Part shown: in pieces, positions 32,553-45,307 of the stretch
How the letters are laid out: every line of letters begins with the position of its first letter
Numbering within the stretch: position 1 is the first letter of the stretch
NCBI GenBank assembly: GCA_958298945.1
Contig: OY282607.1
Location: forward strand, 78,980,868-79,044,867
Direction: 5' to 3'
Length of the DNA stretch: 64,000 nucleotides
Source of the DNA: Atherix ibis
Taxonomy: Eukaryota; Arthropoda; Insecta; Diptera; Athericidae
Translations under genes and position numbers: made by a program
Notes under the pieces: model-generated
What the model saw: only the letters and a program-made list of their open reading frames with translations
Databases searched by the model: none
What the model was told of the DNA's origin: nothing

Positions 32553-33976
32553 GCTTTTTGACAAGGCAAAAGTGTCGATCAGAACACATTAGTTATGTTT
32601 GGAATACAGAATTGGAGGCTTGACATTAAATTGAAATTATTTAACTCTGCCAGCCTGGAACCGACTCTCGATTAGTTTATAATGATTGAAACATCGCAGA
32701 TATTTTTAATAAAGTTTATTTCAAAGAAATTTAAACGATCAATTGAATTGAATTGCAGAAAGTTAAAGCAATGGGAAACGCTTAAAAAAATAAAATAAAT
32801 ATAAACGAAAGTCACAAAAAAATTTGAAAATATTATCTAACTAAGATAATATTTTTGATATTATTTATTTAAAGAGTTTTCATAAGATTATTTTTAAATA
32901 TCAGAAATAATTTGATTGAATATATAAATTCAATTATTTATAATAACAAAAAAGAAAATCTGTACTGGAAATCAATATAGTTAATGGACCACTTTTACAA
33001 ATTTGTTTAACTCACTAAAACGTGATTTGAGAAAATGAAATTTACTCTCCAAAAATATCATATTTCAAGTCAATTTCAAATAATTCACCCAATTTGCTTA
33101 ATTCAAATATCTTGCGGTAATGCAAAAATGAAATTTTATCAAATAATAAACAACAATTCATGCATTGCACCACAGATGTTAGAGCTGTTCACTTGGCTAC
33201 AAACTACCCTTATGGATAAAGCGATGTTTTGTTTTTGTTTAAGTAAACGTAATAATTTCTAAACAAATTTTTTGAATTAAATTTAGTTGAACTTTCTTTT
33301 ACGAATTTACTGCAGTAAAATATTTATTTCCTTTACAGATATTATTATTATTCTGCTTAAGAGTCTCTATCCAAGATTGGATTCTGTCAACTGTATCTAA
33401 TCTGCATTTATATCTCATTTAACATTTTTAAAGACTTAAAAGCATAAATCATAAATAATCCGAACATAGTGAATTTGTTGATTTTCGTATCAGACAGTAC
33501 GAGTATATACTCGTACCTACCATAATCATTTTCTCTAATATCTACAGAATAGGCGAATGAAAGGCAAAAATCAATTTTAAAAGCTTTTTAAGATATTCAT
33601 CTTTTAAGAAAGTTTGTTGTTTAGTATTTAAAAAAAAAAACTATTTATAAACGAATATTATTTGAATATGAAAAAAAAACCATTCAAAGTATTGTATATT
33701 CAGGGTGAGTCAGTCTTATTATGATAAACATATAAAATTCTTGTCAATTCCTTAGGTGTAGAAAGGAAAGAGGAAGGTATTAAAATTTGGAGTGAAAAAA
33801 AAATTAAGAACGTTTAGTTCCATAGGTGTATGGCCAGTGACGTCTATACTCAGAGTGCACCTTACCCTGGAAGGCATGCTTGCCTTTATGCGTAGATTGT
33901 AGGGTAGGTTCAAAGTGTATGCACAGTGGTGCTCTTACACCCACCATAAACAGAAAATTTTTATGACGAAACGTCT
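32553..33976. other. AT-rich DNA, nothing recognised
   Basis: Short frame 33035-33262 (+) is not recognised. Two octamers, TACGAGTA and TACTCGTA, lie side by side at 33500-33516. Confidence 0.45.
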
Positions 33977-34000
33977 GGGGTGGTGGGGGGTGGGTGGTGG
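33977..34000 (+). other. G-run cluster next to the purine repeat
   Basis: Runs of four, six and three G with short spacers within 24 bases. It could form a G-quadruplex and directly precedes the purine-rich minisatellite. Confidence 0.5.
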
Positions 34001-34019
34001 TAAATGGAGATACCAAAAG

Positions 34020-34790
34020 GTGTTAATTTCTCTCGAATGAGGAAGAAGAAAAAGAAAGAAGAAGAAAGGAAGATACAAAAGTAAATTACTTAAAAAAAAT
34101 TACTCAAAAAGGTGACAACCAGAGGAGAAAGAAGAAGAAAGGAAGATGCAAAAGAAAATTACTCAAAAAAAAATTACTCTAAAAGGTCACACCTAAAGGA
34201 GAAAGAAGAAGAAAGGAAGATTCAAAATAAAATAACTCAAAAAGGTCATACCCAAAGGAGAAAGAAGAAGAAAGAGGAAGAAAGAAGAAGAAAGGAAGAT
34301 ACAAAAAAAAATTACTCAAAAAGGTGACACCCAAAGGAGAAAGAAGAAGAAAGAAGAAGAAAGGAAGATGCAAAAGAAAATTACTCAAAAAAATTACTCA
34401 AAAAGGGACACCCAAAGGAGAAAGAAGAAGAAAGAAGAAGAAAGGAAGATGCAAAAGAAAATTACTCAAAAAGGGACACCCAAAGGAGAAAGAAGAAGAA
34501 AGAGGAAGAAAGAAGAAGAAAGGAAGATGCAAAAGAAAATTACTCAAAAAAAATCACTCTAAAAGGTCACACCTAAAGGAGAAAGAAGAAGAAAGGAAGA
34601 TGCAAAAGAAAATTACTCAAAAAAAAATCACTCTAAAAGGTCACACCTAAAGGAGAAAGAAGAAGAAAGGAAGATGCAAAATAAAATTACTCAAAAAGGT
34701 CATACCCAAAGGAGAAAGAAGAAGAAAGAGGAAGAAAGAAGAAAGGAAGATGCAAAAGAAAATTACAAAAAATATCTTGACAAAGGGGAG
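34020..34790. repeat. Purine-rich minisatellite, about ten units of 67-81 bp
   Basis: The unit contains AAGGAGAAAGAAGAAGAAAG, GGAAGATGCAAAAGAAAATT, and ACTCAAAAAGGTCACACC. GGAAGAT recurs at about 34068, 34141, 34215, 34296, 34363, 34444, 34522, 34596, 34669 and 34747. Nearly all purine on the plus strand. Lys/Glu-rich frames on plus and Phe/Leu-rich frames on minus follow from the repeat and are not genes. Confidence 0.9.
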
Positions 34791-36585
34791 GGAATAGGAA
34801 ATGTGGAGAAAGGTATACAAATTGGGATGGTTAAAATTTTTCAACAAAAAAAATTATTAAAAAAAATTTGAAAATAAAATAATAAAAAAAAAAATTATAA
34901 TATATTAATATAAAGAAAACATAAAAAATAAACTATTTAACAATTAAGTTTAAATTAATTACCTAACCTTAGTTAATTAGCAGTTAAAACAAATCATTTA
35001 AAAAAAAATATTTGATATTTCTATAATTATTTAATAAATATCCCTTAGCCTAAAAAAAATATTTTTTTTTGCTATTAGAAAACAATCTGTACCATTTTTT
35101 TTTTACCTTAAAATTTTCTTAAAATATTCATCAATTACTTTTAAATAACAAAATAAAAAGAATTTTTACTTTTTTTGTAGAAAAAATATTATATAAATTC
35201 AGTTAGCTTGTCCTATTTTTTTTTTGATAGTGTGTTTAATACTTTTTATAATTTACAGCAATTCAAATAAAAATTCATGATCAATTTATTAATTATAAAT
35301 TTCGTCTTTATTAATTTTTTTTCCTTTACTTACTCTTTATTTTATTCTATTATTTTTTTTTCCTTTTATTTTTGTGCATATGGTATACGTACTATAAAGT
35401 TCTATGGCAGTAATTAATTTGTTTAAAAAAAATATATTTAAATTGCTTTAATGTAAAACTTAAATTAAATAGTTTTCATTTTTAAAAAAAAATAAATTAG
35501 GTTTTTTCTTTATGATTTTCTGTTTTTCTTTTTTTTTTTCTTTTTGTGTGTGTTATAATATTTAGTTTCCCCTTCTTTTTTTGGGGGCTCACGTTGTTAC
35601 AGCCATCGTCATCGGGTTTCGTTGTTCCAGCTGTCGTCATTGGATCGATAAAACACTCCGCAATTACTTTATTATTATTATTTTCCGACTTAACAATCCT
35701 TTTTTATTATTATTATAATAATAATTATTATTATTTTTTTTAAGTATTTCAAGTTTTTAAACAATCAATATTTTTTTTTTTCATCATTTGTAAATTATTA
35801 TTGTATTTATGTATTAAATTCTTGCTTTCAAATTAAAATTTGTTTGTGCTTATTATTATTTATTCATCAATACATTTGTAGAACGTACATACAAATGCAA
35901 AATGACAGAAACGGCGTAAATCATTGGGGGCCAATTTTAAACTTCAGTATGCGATTGAAGCGGTATCGTTTAAAACCATTTTGATATGTGATGTCATTTA
36001 TGCGTAAACAAATTAGATATTTTAATATTTCAGGTTTTACTGTTTGATACAATTCGTTTTGGAAATATTGCAATAAAACAAAATCTTCTATTTTAAAATA
36101 TTATTTATTTATAATTTAATTTTATTATTAAATAATTATCAACTAATATTCTTAAAGAATTGAAAATATCATTATTTAGTAACTGCATTACAAAATGGTC
36201 TAATAGAGCATGCGAAAACACAAATGCAAATAAATTTATTTAAATAATAAGCCTACCGAATATATTTTATTTATTTTAAAATAATGAAAACATCAATGGA
36301 AAACAGATTGAAAAATTCGTTTCATTAAATTTTTTTACGCACACTTTACGTACACGGGCACTGAAATATTTTCTGGTAAACATTGAACTGTCAACATTAC
36401 ATTTGTTTACATTTATTGAATGACGAACTTTTCATTTTTTAACAGTTTTTCGACCAAATAAATCATTAAAAGCCATTTAGGCACATCATTAAATAAATTT
36501 TTGTTAATTTCTCTAGTAAAAATGAAGATGTCAACTTACCGAAAGAAAAAAATTCTCGGTTTACTAATTCCGTTGAATTACCAGC
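34791..36585. other. Very AT-rich DNA; ATT microsatellite
   Basis: TTATTA/AATAAT runs near 35670-35740. A small less AT-rich patch at 35575-35660 reads TTAGTTKPDDDGCNN on the minus strand but is too short to assign. Nothing else is seen. Confidence 0.45.
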
Positions 36586-37146
36586 AACCATTTATAAAAC
36601 ACTTCAATTTCTGAAATAAAAACTTCCTATTAAATGCTATCAACAATATAACTAATTGTATATTGTATAAATACTTCAAAAAACATAAAAATTACACTTT
36701 CCGATAAATGCCAAAATAGCAACATGGAAAACAAAAAAAGTATTCAAGCGTTTCGGTATGCTACCACTTTCATGGCGAATGGCGTTTTTTAAAACTCTCC
36801 GAAAGTCTACAAACGTTGAGATGCTTGATATTTAATTGATATTTTCGAAATAAATAATAAACCCTAAAATACAATTACATTATAGTATATTAAAAGATTG
36901 TACAAAAAATAAACATTACCTGTCGTTCTGTTCAAATTGTATTTTTGTTTGCAATAAGTGAATTAAAATGAATATAAATTATGCTTTTGCAAATCAATAA
37001 ATTTCTATTAAGAAAACTAGATGTCAGTGGGTCTACACAAAATAATCTAGATAAAAGTATGCAAGCATTACGATATCTCGCCGCTTCTGCAATAATTGTG
37101 CCAGAAAATTGCGTATACATATACGAAAGGTATTATTTAATCTAAG
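36586..37146. mobile_element. Rep-1 copy B, truncated at the left
   Basis: Matches Rep-1 from the AAAACACTTC region to the end, including a version of the TATGCTACCA..GAATGGCGT core, and closes with TTTAATCTAAG at 37146. The left third, with its inverted end, is missing. Confidence 0.7.
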
Positions 37147-37552
37147 TGGAAAACACATATAATATTGACAACTAGAATTGTTGCCCGCATAATTATGACG
37201 ATGATATAAACTTTGAAAATTCTTCCAATTATATAAACAAGAAATAATAAAAAACTAATTCTGTCACATCGCAATATTTTTACACCGGTCGAAGCCATCA
37301 CACCATAATCTAGCCTAATACCGAATGCCTCGTACTCTCCTCGTACATCATCGTATCGTACAGTCATACGATCGGTTTCGCCGTTTATTCGACGAAGCGT
37401 CATCGAATCATGGAATCTTCTGGCAGTAGTGCTGCCAGAAGCAACAAAACTGACCGAAAATTCCGTTCGTGGATAGTCTTGCTGATTTGTGTGCCACCTA
37501 TTCAAATTCTAGGTAATGAACAATACATCAATACTATCGACAAGGCTATCAT
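37137..37552 (-). pseudogene. Small protein with signal-like start, RWxxxQQ family (member 2)
   Basis: The minus-strand ATG at 37552 begins MIALSIVLMYCSLPRI, hydrophobic and in the same place as in the other two members, then a stop at about 37502. A one-base shift leads into NRWHTNQQDYPRTEF and on through RFHDSMTLRRINGETDRMTV, RYDDVRGEYEAFGIRLDYG. The tail is hydrophobic and runs into the Rep-1 copy. The TTCCATGATTCGATGACG part is shared with the 60.2 kb copy. The frameshift suggests a relic, unless an intron lies at the join. It is the longest member. The function is unknown. Confidence 0.35.
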
Positions 37553-38609
37553 AACAGTCTATTTTGTTAGATTAATATTAACCGATTCATATTAGAAGAG
37601 AATATAATTTGATGTGTACAAAAAATTGAAAATTTCAAATTTCAAATCGATAAGTATGAGTGCAACAAAATAAGTTTTTTTTAGTAAACAACGAGAATAT
37701 TCATGAATGTTTTTTATAAGCATTTATTTAGAGTAAAATTTAATATTTTTACTTATTAATTGTGTTATTACAAATCGATGCATTTAAATTGTAAAAACTT
37801 TTTATAAATGTTGTGATTCTTCACGTAGCTACGTTTTGCGCTTTAAGAGGATATCATGGCGTCATTAAGCTTAAATTAGTGCGTGCCAGTTCTTCGATGT
37901 TTTAGCACACTGATCGTGCGATTGAACGATGTTTTCTCGTGTACGAGCAATTTTTGCTTTTGGCAAGCATGGGATAGGGGAAATTCTGCATGATTTATTT
38001 GTGCGCACTCGTACATATTTGACATTTGAGAGCTTACTTTATAATTTTAATACTTATTATAAATAATTTAAAATTATTTTGATTTATATAAAGTGCAGAT
38101 TACTTGATAAAAATTTAAAGTGTAAAGTATAAATTCATTCGCGTATAAATTTATAAATAAGTTTAATAAATTTGACAGTACCAGTGGAACATGAAATATT
38201 AATGCTGAAATTAATATTGATTTAAATATTAAAATAAAATATAAAATGTTTATTCAAATAAATAACCAAATTCAAATAATCAAGTAAATAAAATAAGAGC
38301 AGCTGCGACCAACTAGAGAAATGGCCAATAAAAAATGCTCATGCATCGTAATTAATTATTCTTGCAGATGTTTTTTCAACTAATTACACTATAAAAAAGA
38401 TTGCTTGTGCATTGCGCGAACTTTGCTTGCGGCGAACTTGCACTATTTTATGCACGAGCAAAATTCATATAGAATAGCAAAAAGGCGAAAAGGTCTCTTA
38501 AAATTGTACATTGCGCATACGGTGTAATCTAAGGTTTAGTTTTACTCGTTGGATACGTTAATAAGCAAAATTGGTTTCGAAAACCTACAAATAACTGTGG
38601 AGAAGCTTG
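37553..38609. other. Unassigned
   Basis: Less AT-rich patch near 37800-38030 without a recognised frame; otherwise A/T runs. Confidence 0.4.
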
Positions 38610-38800
38610 TGCATATGTGTACAGTGACTTTGTGATGTGAATTTTAGTCTGACGGTGTCATTGGTCCATATTTCTTCGAAAAATGAAGAACAAGAGACCG
38701 TTACCGTATTTTCTGAGTTCTTTGTTGCTTTCGAGAACGCGCAATTTCGTAATTTGGTGATGTGAATTAGCCTCCAAGATCTTGTAATTTGACGTAGTAA
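38610..38800 (+). pseudogene. D41D transposase fragment
   Basis: Reads SDGVIGPYFFEK and a stop near 38650-38690, then after a deletion GDVN, stop, PPRSCNLT near 38755-38800. These are the blocks before the second and third aspartates of the family. The second-aspartate block itself is gone. Confidence 0.65.
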
Positions 38801-39829
38801 GACTGTTTTTAAAAAAAAACCTACATAAAATATCGTGTTGTTTTTAGAAAATCTCTTAACTTAAATGAATTTTTAAAAAACAACATCCGTTAAGTTATGG
38901 CCATCAAAAATAATTCCAAAATTATCGAATCCTGTAAGAAGCCTCATGAATGTCATTTGAATAAATAAAAATTATATGAAAATCTGAATTTATAAATAAT
39001 TTTTAAATAAACTCTACTTTTCAAAGCATAAATTGTATGACCTTTTATTTGCTCGGGCTCATTAGTATTTGATATGAAACAGAGTGTATAGTAAAGGATT
39101 AAGTTTTCACATTATTAATTACTAAGTAATTTTAGGATAGAATAAAATATCTCAGATATTATATTTTCCAAAAATGCACTGGCAATTAGTTTTCGTAGTT
39201 AAAAAGATAATCGGTTCATAAAGTTAATCTTGAGCAGAAATTTAAGGACCGGAACATATACTCGTACGTATGTTGGTAGAACTGTAGCACTTAACTCGGA
39301 ATAATTATTTCTCGTGTACTTTTGTTGAATAATTCAGTAAGTAAAGAAGTTGCAGGTGAACTTTCCTGTGGAATACAACAGCGTAATGGAAGTTATTAAT
39401 AAATTGCTTTCGTGATTTGTTTTGGGATCAGGGATCGGAGATTAGTTAAATATGACTAGTCGTTAATGGACTTTTATAAGAGTTTTCTTCTTCTGTAATG
39501 TATTATGTGCAAATATATAGTTTATTTTGCAAAGGTTCAAAGCTAAATGTTTGTTGAAAACTTTTGCTGTGAAATTGTTTGGAATTTTCTAATTTCTTGA
39601 AGTTATGTGAATGCAACTTTTTGACAACTATTCATAATTACAAGAATAAAAGTATTTGAAAATACTCGTAAATAGATTTATTTTATATATTAATGGTCAG
39701 CGATACCAAAAGTATTATTGCATGGAAATGCGCTTTATATTTAAATAGTTGGAAAACTAAAAATAATAAATATTTTTAGAGCTTGACCCTTCATATTCAT
39801 TAATGTAATTATTTATAATTCAAAAATTA
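38801..39829. other. AT-rich DNA, nothing recognised
   Basis: No frame or repeat seen before the satellite-like array. Confidence 0.45.
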
Positions 39830-41700
39830 AGTACATATACAAAAATTAGGCCCTCGTTGTTCGGTATTATTATATAAGTACAAAAATTAAGACCGCGTTC
39901 TTCGGTATTATTTAAATTTGAAAAAAGCACGTCCAACCCAAATATAAATTTGGCGTAAAATAAATCAAGAACACTTGGTGGGTAAGCCATTACCAAACGT
40001 CAATAATGCATAAGAAAGTGAAACCATTTGAAAAACTAGGTTCATGTCAAACATTATTTACATTTGAAGAACTAGGTCCATGTCAAACATAAATTGGACA
40101 TAAAAAATTAGGACCTCCAGGTCAGCCGATGCTTATGTATAAAAAATTAGGTTAAAACTGAATGAAAACTAAATAATACAATAAAAAAATCAGGAACCTC
40201 ATAGTCGGCTATTATTTTATTCAAAGAGTTAGGCCCATGGCACACGGAAATATAAAGTAAACAAATTATGACCACGTGGTCGGCTATTATTTATATTTTA
40301 AAAACTAGAATAATTCCGAACATAAAACAAGGTCTTTCCTCAAAGATAAAGGGAAGACCTCCTTCTGGTTAGCTATTATTTATAATTGAAGAACTAGGTT
40401 CATGTCAAACGTAAATTGGACATAAAAAATTAGGACCTCTTCGTCAGCCGATGTTTTTATTTGAGAAACTAGGTTTAAGTTGATCGAAAATTAAATAATA
40501 AAAAAATCAGGTACCTCATAGTCGGCTATTATTTTATACAAAGAGTAAGGCCCATGGCACACGGAAATATAAAGTAAACAAATTATGACCACGTGGTCGG
40601 CTATTATTTATATTTTAAAAACTACAATAATTCCAAATATAAAACTATGTCTATCCTGAAAGATAAACGAAAGATCTCCTCCTGGTTAGCCATTATTTAC
40701 ATTTGAAGAACTAGGTTCATGTGAAACGTAAATTGGACATAAAAAATTAGGACCTCTTGGTAAGCCGATGTTTTTATTTGAGAAACTAGATTTAAGTTGA
40801 TCGGAAATTATAATAATAAAAAAATTGGGCACCTAATAGTCGGTTATTATTTTATTTAAAGAGTTAGGCCCATAGCAAACGTAAATATAGAGTAAACAAA
40901 TTAAGACCACGTGGTCGGCCATTGTTTATATTTTAAAAATTAGACCAAAACCAAGTGCCCATACATCGTATAAAATTGGAATGACGTAGTTGGTCATTTT
41001 TGTATAGATTATAAGAAATCTATAACGTGGATAGATTATAAGAAATCAAGCCTTCCTAGTTAGTCTCCAATTATATTTGAAGAATAAGCATAAAAATCAA
41101 AACCACCTGGGTGGCCTTGAAAAATAAGAACCACATGGTTGGCTATTTTCTGATATTTGAAAAACTAAGTCAATAGCGAATGTAAACAAATTTAAAAAAA
41201 ACAAGACCATCTTGTAGGTCATTATTTTGTTAACAATTTGAAAAATCAGATCAATGCCAAACGTTAATTAGGATCTCATGATCGACCATAGTTCAAAAAA
41301 TCATAACCTCTTGTTCGGCCATAATTTATGTTTAAAAAAATAGGATTATGCCAAATGTAAATTGAGGGCAAAAAAATTGCTGCCTCCTGGTCGATCATTG
41401 TTTATATTTTGAAGGCTGGGACAAAGCTGAACACAAGGAAAACAAAAAAGTTAGGAACCTTTTGGTCAAAGTTATATTAAAAGAGTTAAGTCAATAGCAA
41501 GTGTTAATAATTCATCAAAAAGCGAAACTTCCTTATAAGCCTCTGCTTACATTAGAAGAACAAGCTTCATGCCTCATGTAAACAGGGGATACAAAAATCA
41601 GGACTCCTTGTTGTGTTATAATTTACAATTGAAAAACTAAGTTTGCATCCAACGTAAACAGCGATTATAAAATCATTTGTATTCATGAAAGCCACGATAC
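39830..41700. repeat. Satellite-like array, 75-89-bp monomers in a 317-bp four-monomer period
   Basis: The diverged monomer core is GGTCGGCTATTATTTATATT followed by an ACTAGGTTCATG-like part. In the centre the anchor sequence falls at 40204, 40279, 40368, 40443 and 40521: spacings 75, 89, 75 and 78, total 317. The marker CAGGAACCTC-like sequence occurs at 40191, 40508 and 40826, so the four-monomer block repeats three times. Monomers outside this core (39830-40190 and about 41000-41700) are more diverged. No open frame and no transposon ends. Confidence 0.88.
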
Positions 41701-43120
41701 CTCAGACTATTTGATGACAACTAAAGGACATTTTGGCCAATTTACTTAAAAATTTCGAACTTAAAGTTTTTTATAATAATTTACAAATTCAAAAATTAGA
41801 CCTAGAATATTGAAGGAAAATAATTTATGACACGTTATTGAATGGTTCTTTTTTATAAAAATATTCGTTTGGCAGACATTGAAGGCAATTTATTTTTAAA
41901 GTTCTGTTTCTCATGTTAATAGCCTTCGTTTCTTTGAATATATTAAGAATTTTTATATATTCTTTATTTTCTTCACAATACATAGCAATTTCCATTGACT
42001 CATAAATTCATATTTTTGGCAGATGGGTAAAGAGTTAAAATGTGAGTGAATATCAATTTACGAGGTGAAAAATACTGAAAAAGATTGATGGGATTCATAT
42101 ATGACAGTGAAAATAGAATTTCCTTAAAAAGATTGAACAGAAATACTCACTCATTGCGTTTATGAAAAGGATTATTATTTTGTTCATAATATTAATGCTC
42201 AGTTATTGGATGTCTGCGTCCTTGGTTTATTGAAATAATCAATTTTCATTAATTTTTTATCAAATTGGTGATGCTCTAAAATATTTAAAATTAATTTCTA
42301 AATCGCTTATTTGATAGTACATATCGTCACATAAAAGTAAATTGAAATAAAACGCTTCGTTTGGTTTATAAATCTAAATTTAAAAATAACGATGGATAAA
42401 CCATGACTGCTATTTATTCAGGCACGATTAGTTTATTCATTAATGGATTCATTTATTTCTACTAATACACAAATTGGATAATGGATGGCTATTGGCATAA
42501 CTTACAAAAGATAATAAATTAAATAATCTTTGCTATTTAAGTTCAGTTATAATAATAGATTTTACATAAAAATGATCTATTTTTTAAAGGATTAATTTAT
42601 AGAAGGGTTGATAAACTAACAGGTAAATTTGGAACTATTATCTGAAGTGTCAGAGAATGGGTCGAGGGCTTTCTGCATTAGTCTTTGCGCATACACGTAC
42701 ATAAAGGGTCCAGGGAGTTCCGCTTACATAAATATTGAGCAGATATTCATTCTATCTCTTACTTCAATCTCTTGTTCTATAAAATTAAAAACAAAATTGT
42801 TTCTTTGATTAAAAAAATTGAGTTTTCTCTTACCGTCTTAAAATCTAAATTTATTTTAACTAATAGATATTTAAATAGAGTCTGAAAGCTATTCAATCAA
42901 GAAAGCTATTATACTCCTTCGGTAACAAAAGCTTTCCTCTTCAATATCTGTCGTAATATATCCATTCTGATGAGAATTTGAAAACTGCTTAAATTTTAAA
43001 AAATATCTTAAACTAATTATTATCAAAAGTTCATGAATTTAACAAAACATTTTATAATGTTTGTTTAAAAAAAGAAGAAAATTTTAGCAAAAAAATTATG
43101 GGTGAATAGAAAATTGTTTC
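41701..43120. other. AT-rich DNA, nothing recognised
   Basis: No motif noticed. Confidence 0.45.
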
Positions 43121-43171
43121 TTAGAGCGTGGAAAAATCAAGATTAAACGTTGGCTTCAACAGGAGCAGCCG

Positions 43172-43396
43172 ATGACATTTCTGTTGGAGTTCACTATCAA
43201 TGGCGATAAATTGAGGGAGAGGAAGAGCTATTTGTACCCCAACACAACAATTGCACATATCATGGAGGATGATGATATGCTTAACAATTACACATATTTT
43301 CTTAGCATCCAACAAATAACAAAGAGCTTAGAAACCGCTTGCAATAGCTTTTCAAAGGAAATTGACCTCCTCCGGATGCTGGGACACCTGCCATAG
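43172..43396 (+). CDS. Unrecognised 74-residue frame
   Basis: MTFLLEFTINGDKLRERKSY, then PNTTIAHIMEDDDMLNNYTY and more, ending GHLP. The composition is protein-like and acidic in the middle. It ends about 35 bases before a tRNA-like SINE head. No family is recognised. It may be a remnant of a longer gene or element. A minus-strand frame (43121-43315) overlaps it and is equally unassigned. Confidence 0.2.
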   Translation: MTFLLEFTINGDKLRERKSYLYPNTTIAHIMEDDDMLNNYTYFLSIQQITKSLETACNSFSKEIDLLRMLGHLP

Positions 43397-43430
43397 CCAA
43401 AACATCAACTAAAGTGAGGCGAAACAGATG

Positions 43431-43482
43431 GTGTTGTAGTACAGTCCTTAGCATATTAGGTCCGAATCCTACTAAGGCTTAT
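43431..43482 (+). repeat. Truncated SINE, tRNA-like head
   Basis: The A box GTAGTACAGTCCTTAGC and B box GGTCCGAATCC match the head of the SINE at 3886, but the anticodon-arm region between them is deleted. The 5S-like body is absent. Confidence 0.5.
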
Positions 43483-43590
43483 TCCCAAAATTACTAATAT
43501 TACTTGATATGATTACGAACAAACAATCAAGATTTGCGAGACTGAGCCATCACTTTTATGAGGTATGGAAGAAAACTAATGAGGCTACTA

Positions 43591-44820
43591 TTGGGTTGTT
43601 CGGAAAGTAATTTCTTTTTTTCCCAACAGAGGACTCAATTGTATTTTTTCACAACCAACTTCATATTTAAGCCGCACACGTATATGTATTTTGACAGCTG
43701 ACATAGCAAGGCATACTTGTGACAAAATTCGATTGATTCTGCGCAGTAGTTTTGGTTGATACCCTTTTAAATATGGAAAGTGAAAATCAACATTTTCCAC
43801 ATATTTGACTTTTTTACTATAGAAAAGATAAAAATGCTGTTCAAGCAAGAAATAAATTATCCGATGTGTGTGGAGAAGGTGTGTTAAGTGAGCCCCGATG
43901 CAAAAACTAATTTGCAAAATTTCGGTCTGGTAATTTGGATCTCGAAGATGCACCACGTTCTGGAAGGCCAGTTGAAGCTGATGAAGACACAATAAAGGCT
44001 TTAATTGCTGTTAACCGGCTCGTGAGATCGTGAGAGATTAAATTTATCGAATACGACCATCATGATCATTTGAAACGGCTAGGTTTTATCTCAAAGCTCG
44101 ACATATGGGTTCCTCATCTTCTTACGGAAAAAAATTTGTGCCGTCGCATTGACATTTTTGATTTGCTTCTCAAACGCCAAGAAAATGATCCACTTTTGAA
44201 GCGTATAATCACTGTGGACGAGAAATGAGTTGTCTACAACAATGCGCAAAAGAAAAGATGAACCGGCTCAAAGCAATTCGAAAGCCAATATTCATCAAAA
44301 AAAGGTTATGATATCTGTTTGGTGAGATTTCAAAGGAATCGTTTATTTTGAGCTTCTACCGAGCAACACAACGAAAAAATCTGAAGTGTACTGTCATTAG
44401 TTTGATAAATTGAATGATTCACTTAAAGAAAAAAGGACAGAATTGGTCAATAGGAAAGGTATAGTGTTCCAACAGGATAATGCGAAACCACATACACGCT
44501 TGACCACTCGGCAAAAGCTTTTAGGGCTTGGATGGGATATACTGCCACACCCACCATACTCTCCAGACCTACCACCTTCCGATTATCATTTGTTCCGGTG
44601 TCTACAAAATTTTTTCAGACGGCAAAATGTTCAATTCAAATTAGGAGGTCAAAAATCACTTGGATCAGTTTTTTGCCAGTAAAGAACAAAAATTTTATGA
44701 GCATGGAATCATGCTACTGCCAGAAAGATGGCAAAGGGTATTGGATCAGACTGGACAATATTTAATTGAATAAAATATTAATTCACTATAAGAAAATCGT
44801 CTTTCATTTTTAAAAAAAAA
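43591..44820 (+). mobile_element. Mellifera-subfamily mariner, lacking its 3' terminal repeat
   Basis: Begins after TA (43589-43590) with TTGGGTTGTTCGGAAAGTAA. The leader has TGACAG at 43692. The body matches the minus-strand element at 8358-9572. The 3' side follows that copy to the A-run ending at 44820, where the terminal repeat should start but is absent. So this copy keeps its left end and lacks its right end, the opposite of the 8358 copy. Confidence 0.87.
43773..44773 (+). pseudogene. Mellifera-type mariner transposase, heavily decayed
   Basis: Starts MESENQHFPHI. Several frameshifts are needed to follow NWFAKF-like, SRSG-like and EADEDTIKAL blocks. The first aspartate block is ITVDEK followed by a stop where tryptophan is expected. 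The second reads QQDNAKPHTRLTTRQK; the third is SPDLPPSDYHLF, with 34 residues between them (44480-44610). The C-terminus LPERWQRVLDQTGQYLIE is present after another shift. The catalytic residues survive in broken frames. Confidence 0.85.
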
Positions 44821-44889
44821 TGATTAATTCAAAATCTAGAAAATCGTCTACCTAATATTTTTGTTTTTTTCTGCATCCTTAAAAGTGTT

Positions 44890-45235
44890 TTTTGTGATTT
44901 AGGAACACAAAAAATTAGGGAAATCTTGAGATTAGGGAACAACAGGAAATCATTTTTTCGACAAAGATTGAGACAGCAGAGATGACCGTATGACAAGTGT
45001 CTGTAATATCCAAAGTGACGTAATAACCTTTTTCTGATTCTTTCAAGAACTTCTTTATAAAAAAATTGATTGATAGTTTGTCCTTTATTAGTTTATTAAT
45101 GTTCTAACCATATTTTTATCAGTTTTCAATGTTGAAGACCTTTCTGAGCTAAATTCGTCTTCCACTGCTCCTCGGCCCTCCAAAAATATTTTATGCTACT
45201 GAAAAATTTATTTCCTAGATTATTTTTATAAATTT
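44890..45235 (-). pseudogene. Second copy of the relic at 27.97-28.15 kb
   Basis: Shares, in order, the CTGATTCTTTCAAG..ACTT stretch, the GACCTTTCTGAGC stretch and the TTTATGCTACTGAA stretch with 27.97-28.15 kb. Only the part upstream of the HYDNA block is present. It supports treating both as one dispersed mariner-like family. Confidence 0.45.
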
Positions 45236-45307
45236 ATGAATACTTATTTCCATATTAAAAAACACAGAACAAACTTGACATCGATTACTAAAACCAACAG
45301 TTATACA

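Noticed and set aside
34112..34871. Lys/Glu-rich and Phe/Leu-rich long frames
   Set aside because: They are translations of the purine minisatellite on either strand; the same bases are open in several frames.
35575..35660. Short coding-like patch (TTAGTTKPDDDGCNN on the minus strand)
   Set aside because: Too short, and no start, splice or family evidence.
39830..41700. CRISPR-like spaced repeats
   Set aside because: The repeats are diverged and the spacers are themselves related; the four-monomer period shows tandem satellite structure in a eukaryotic setting.
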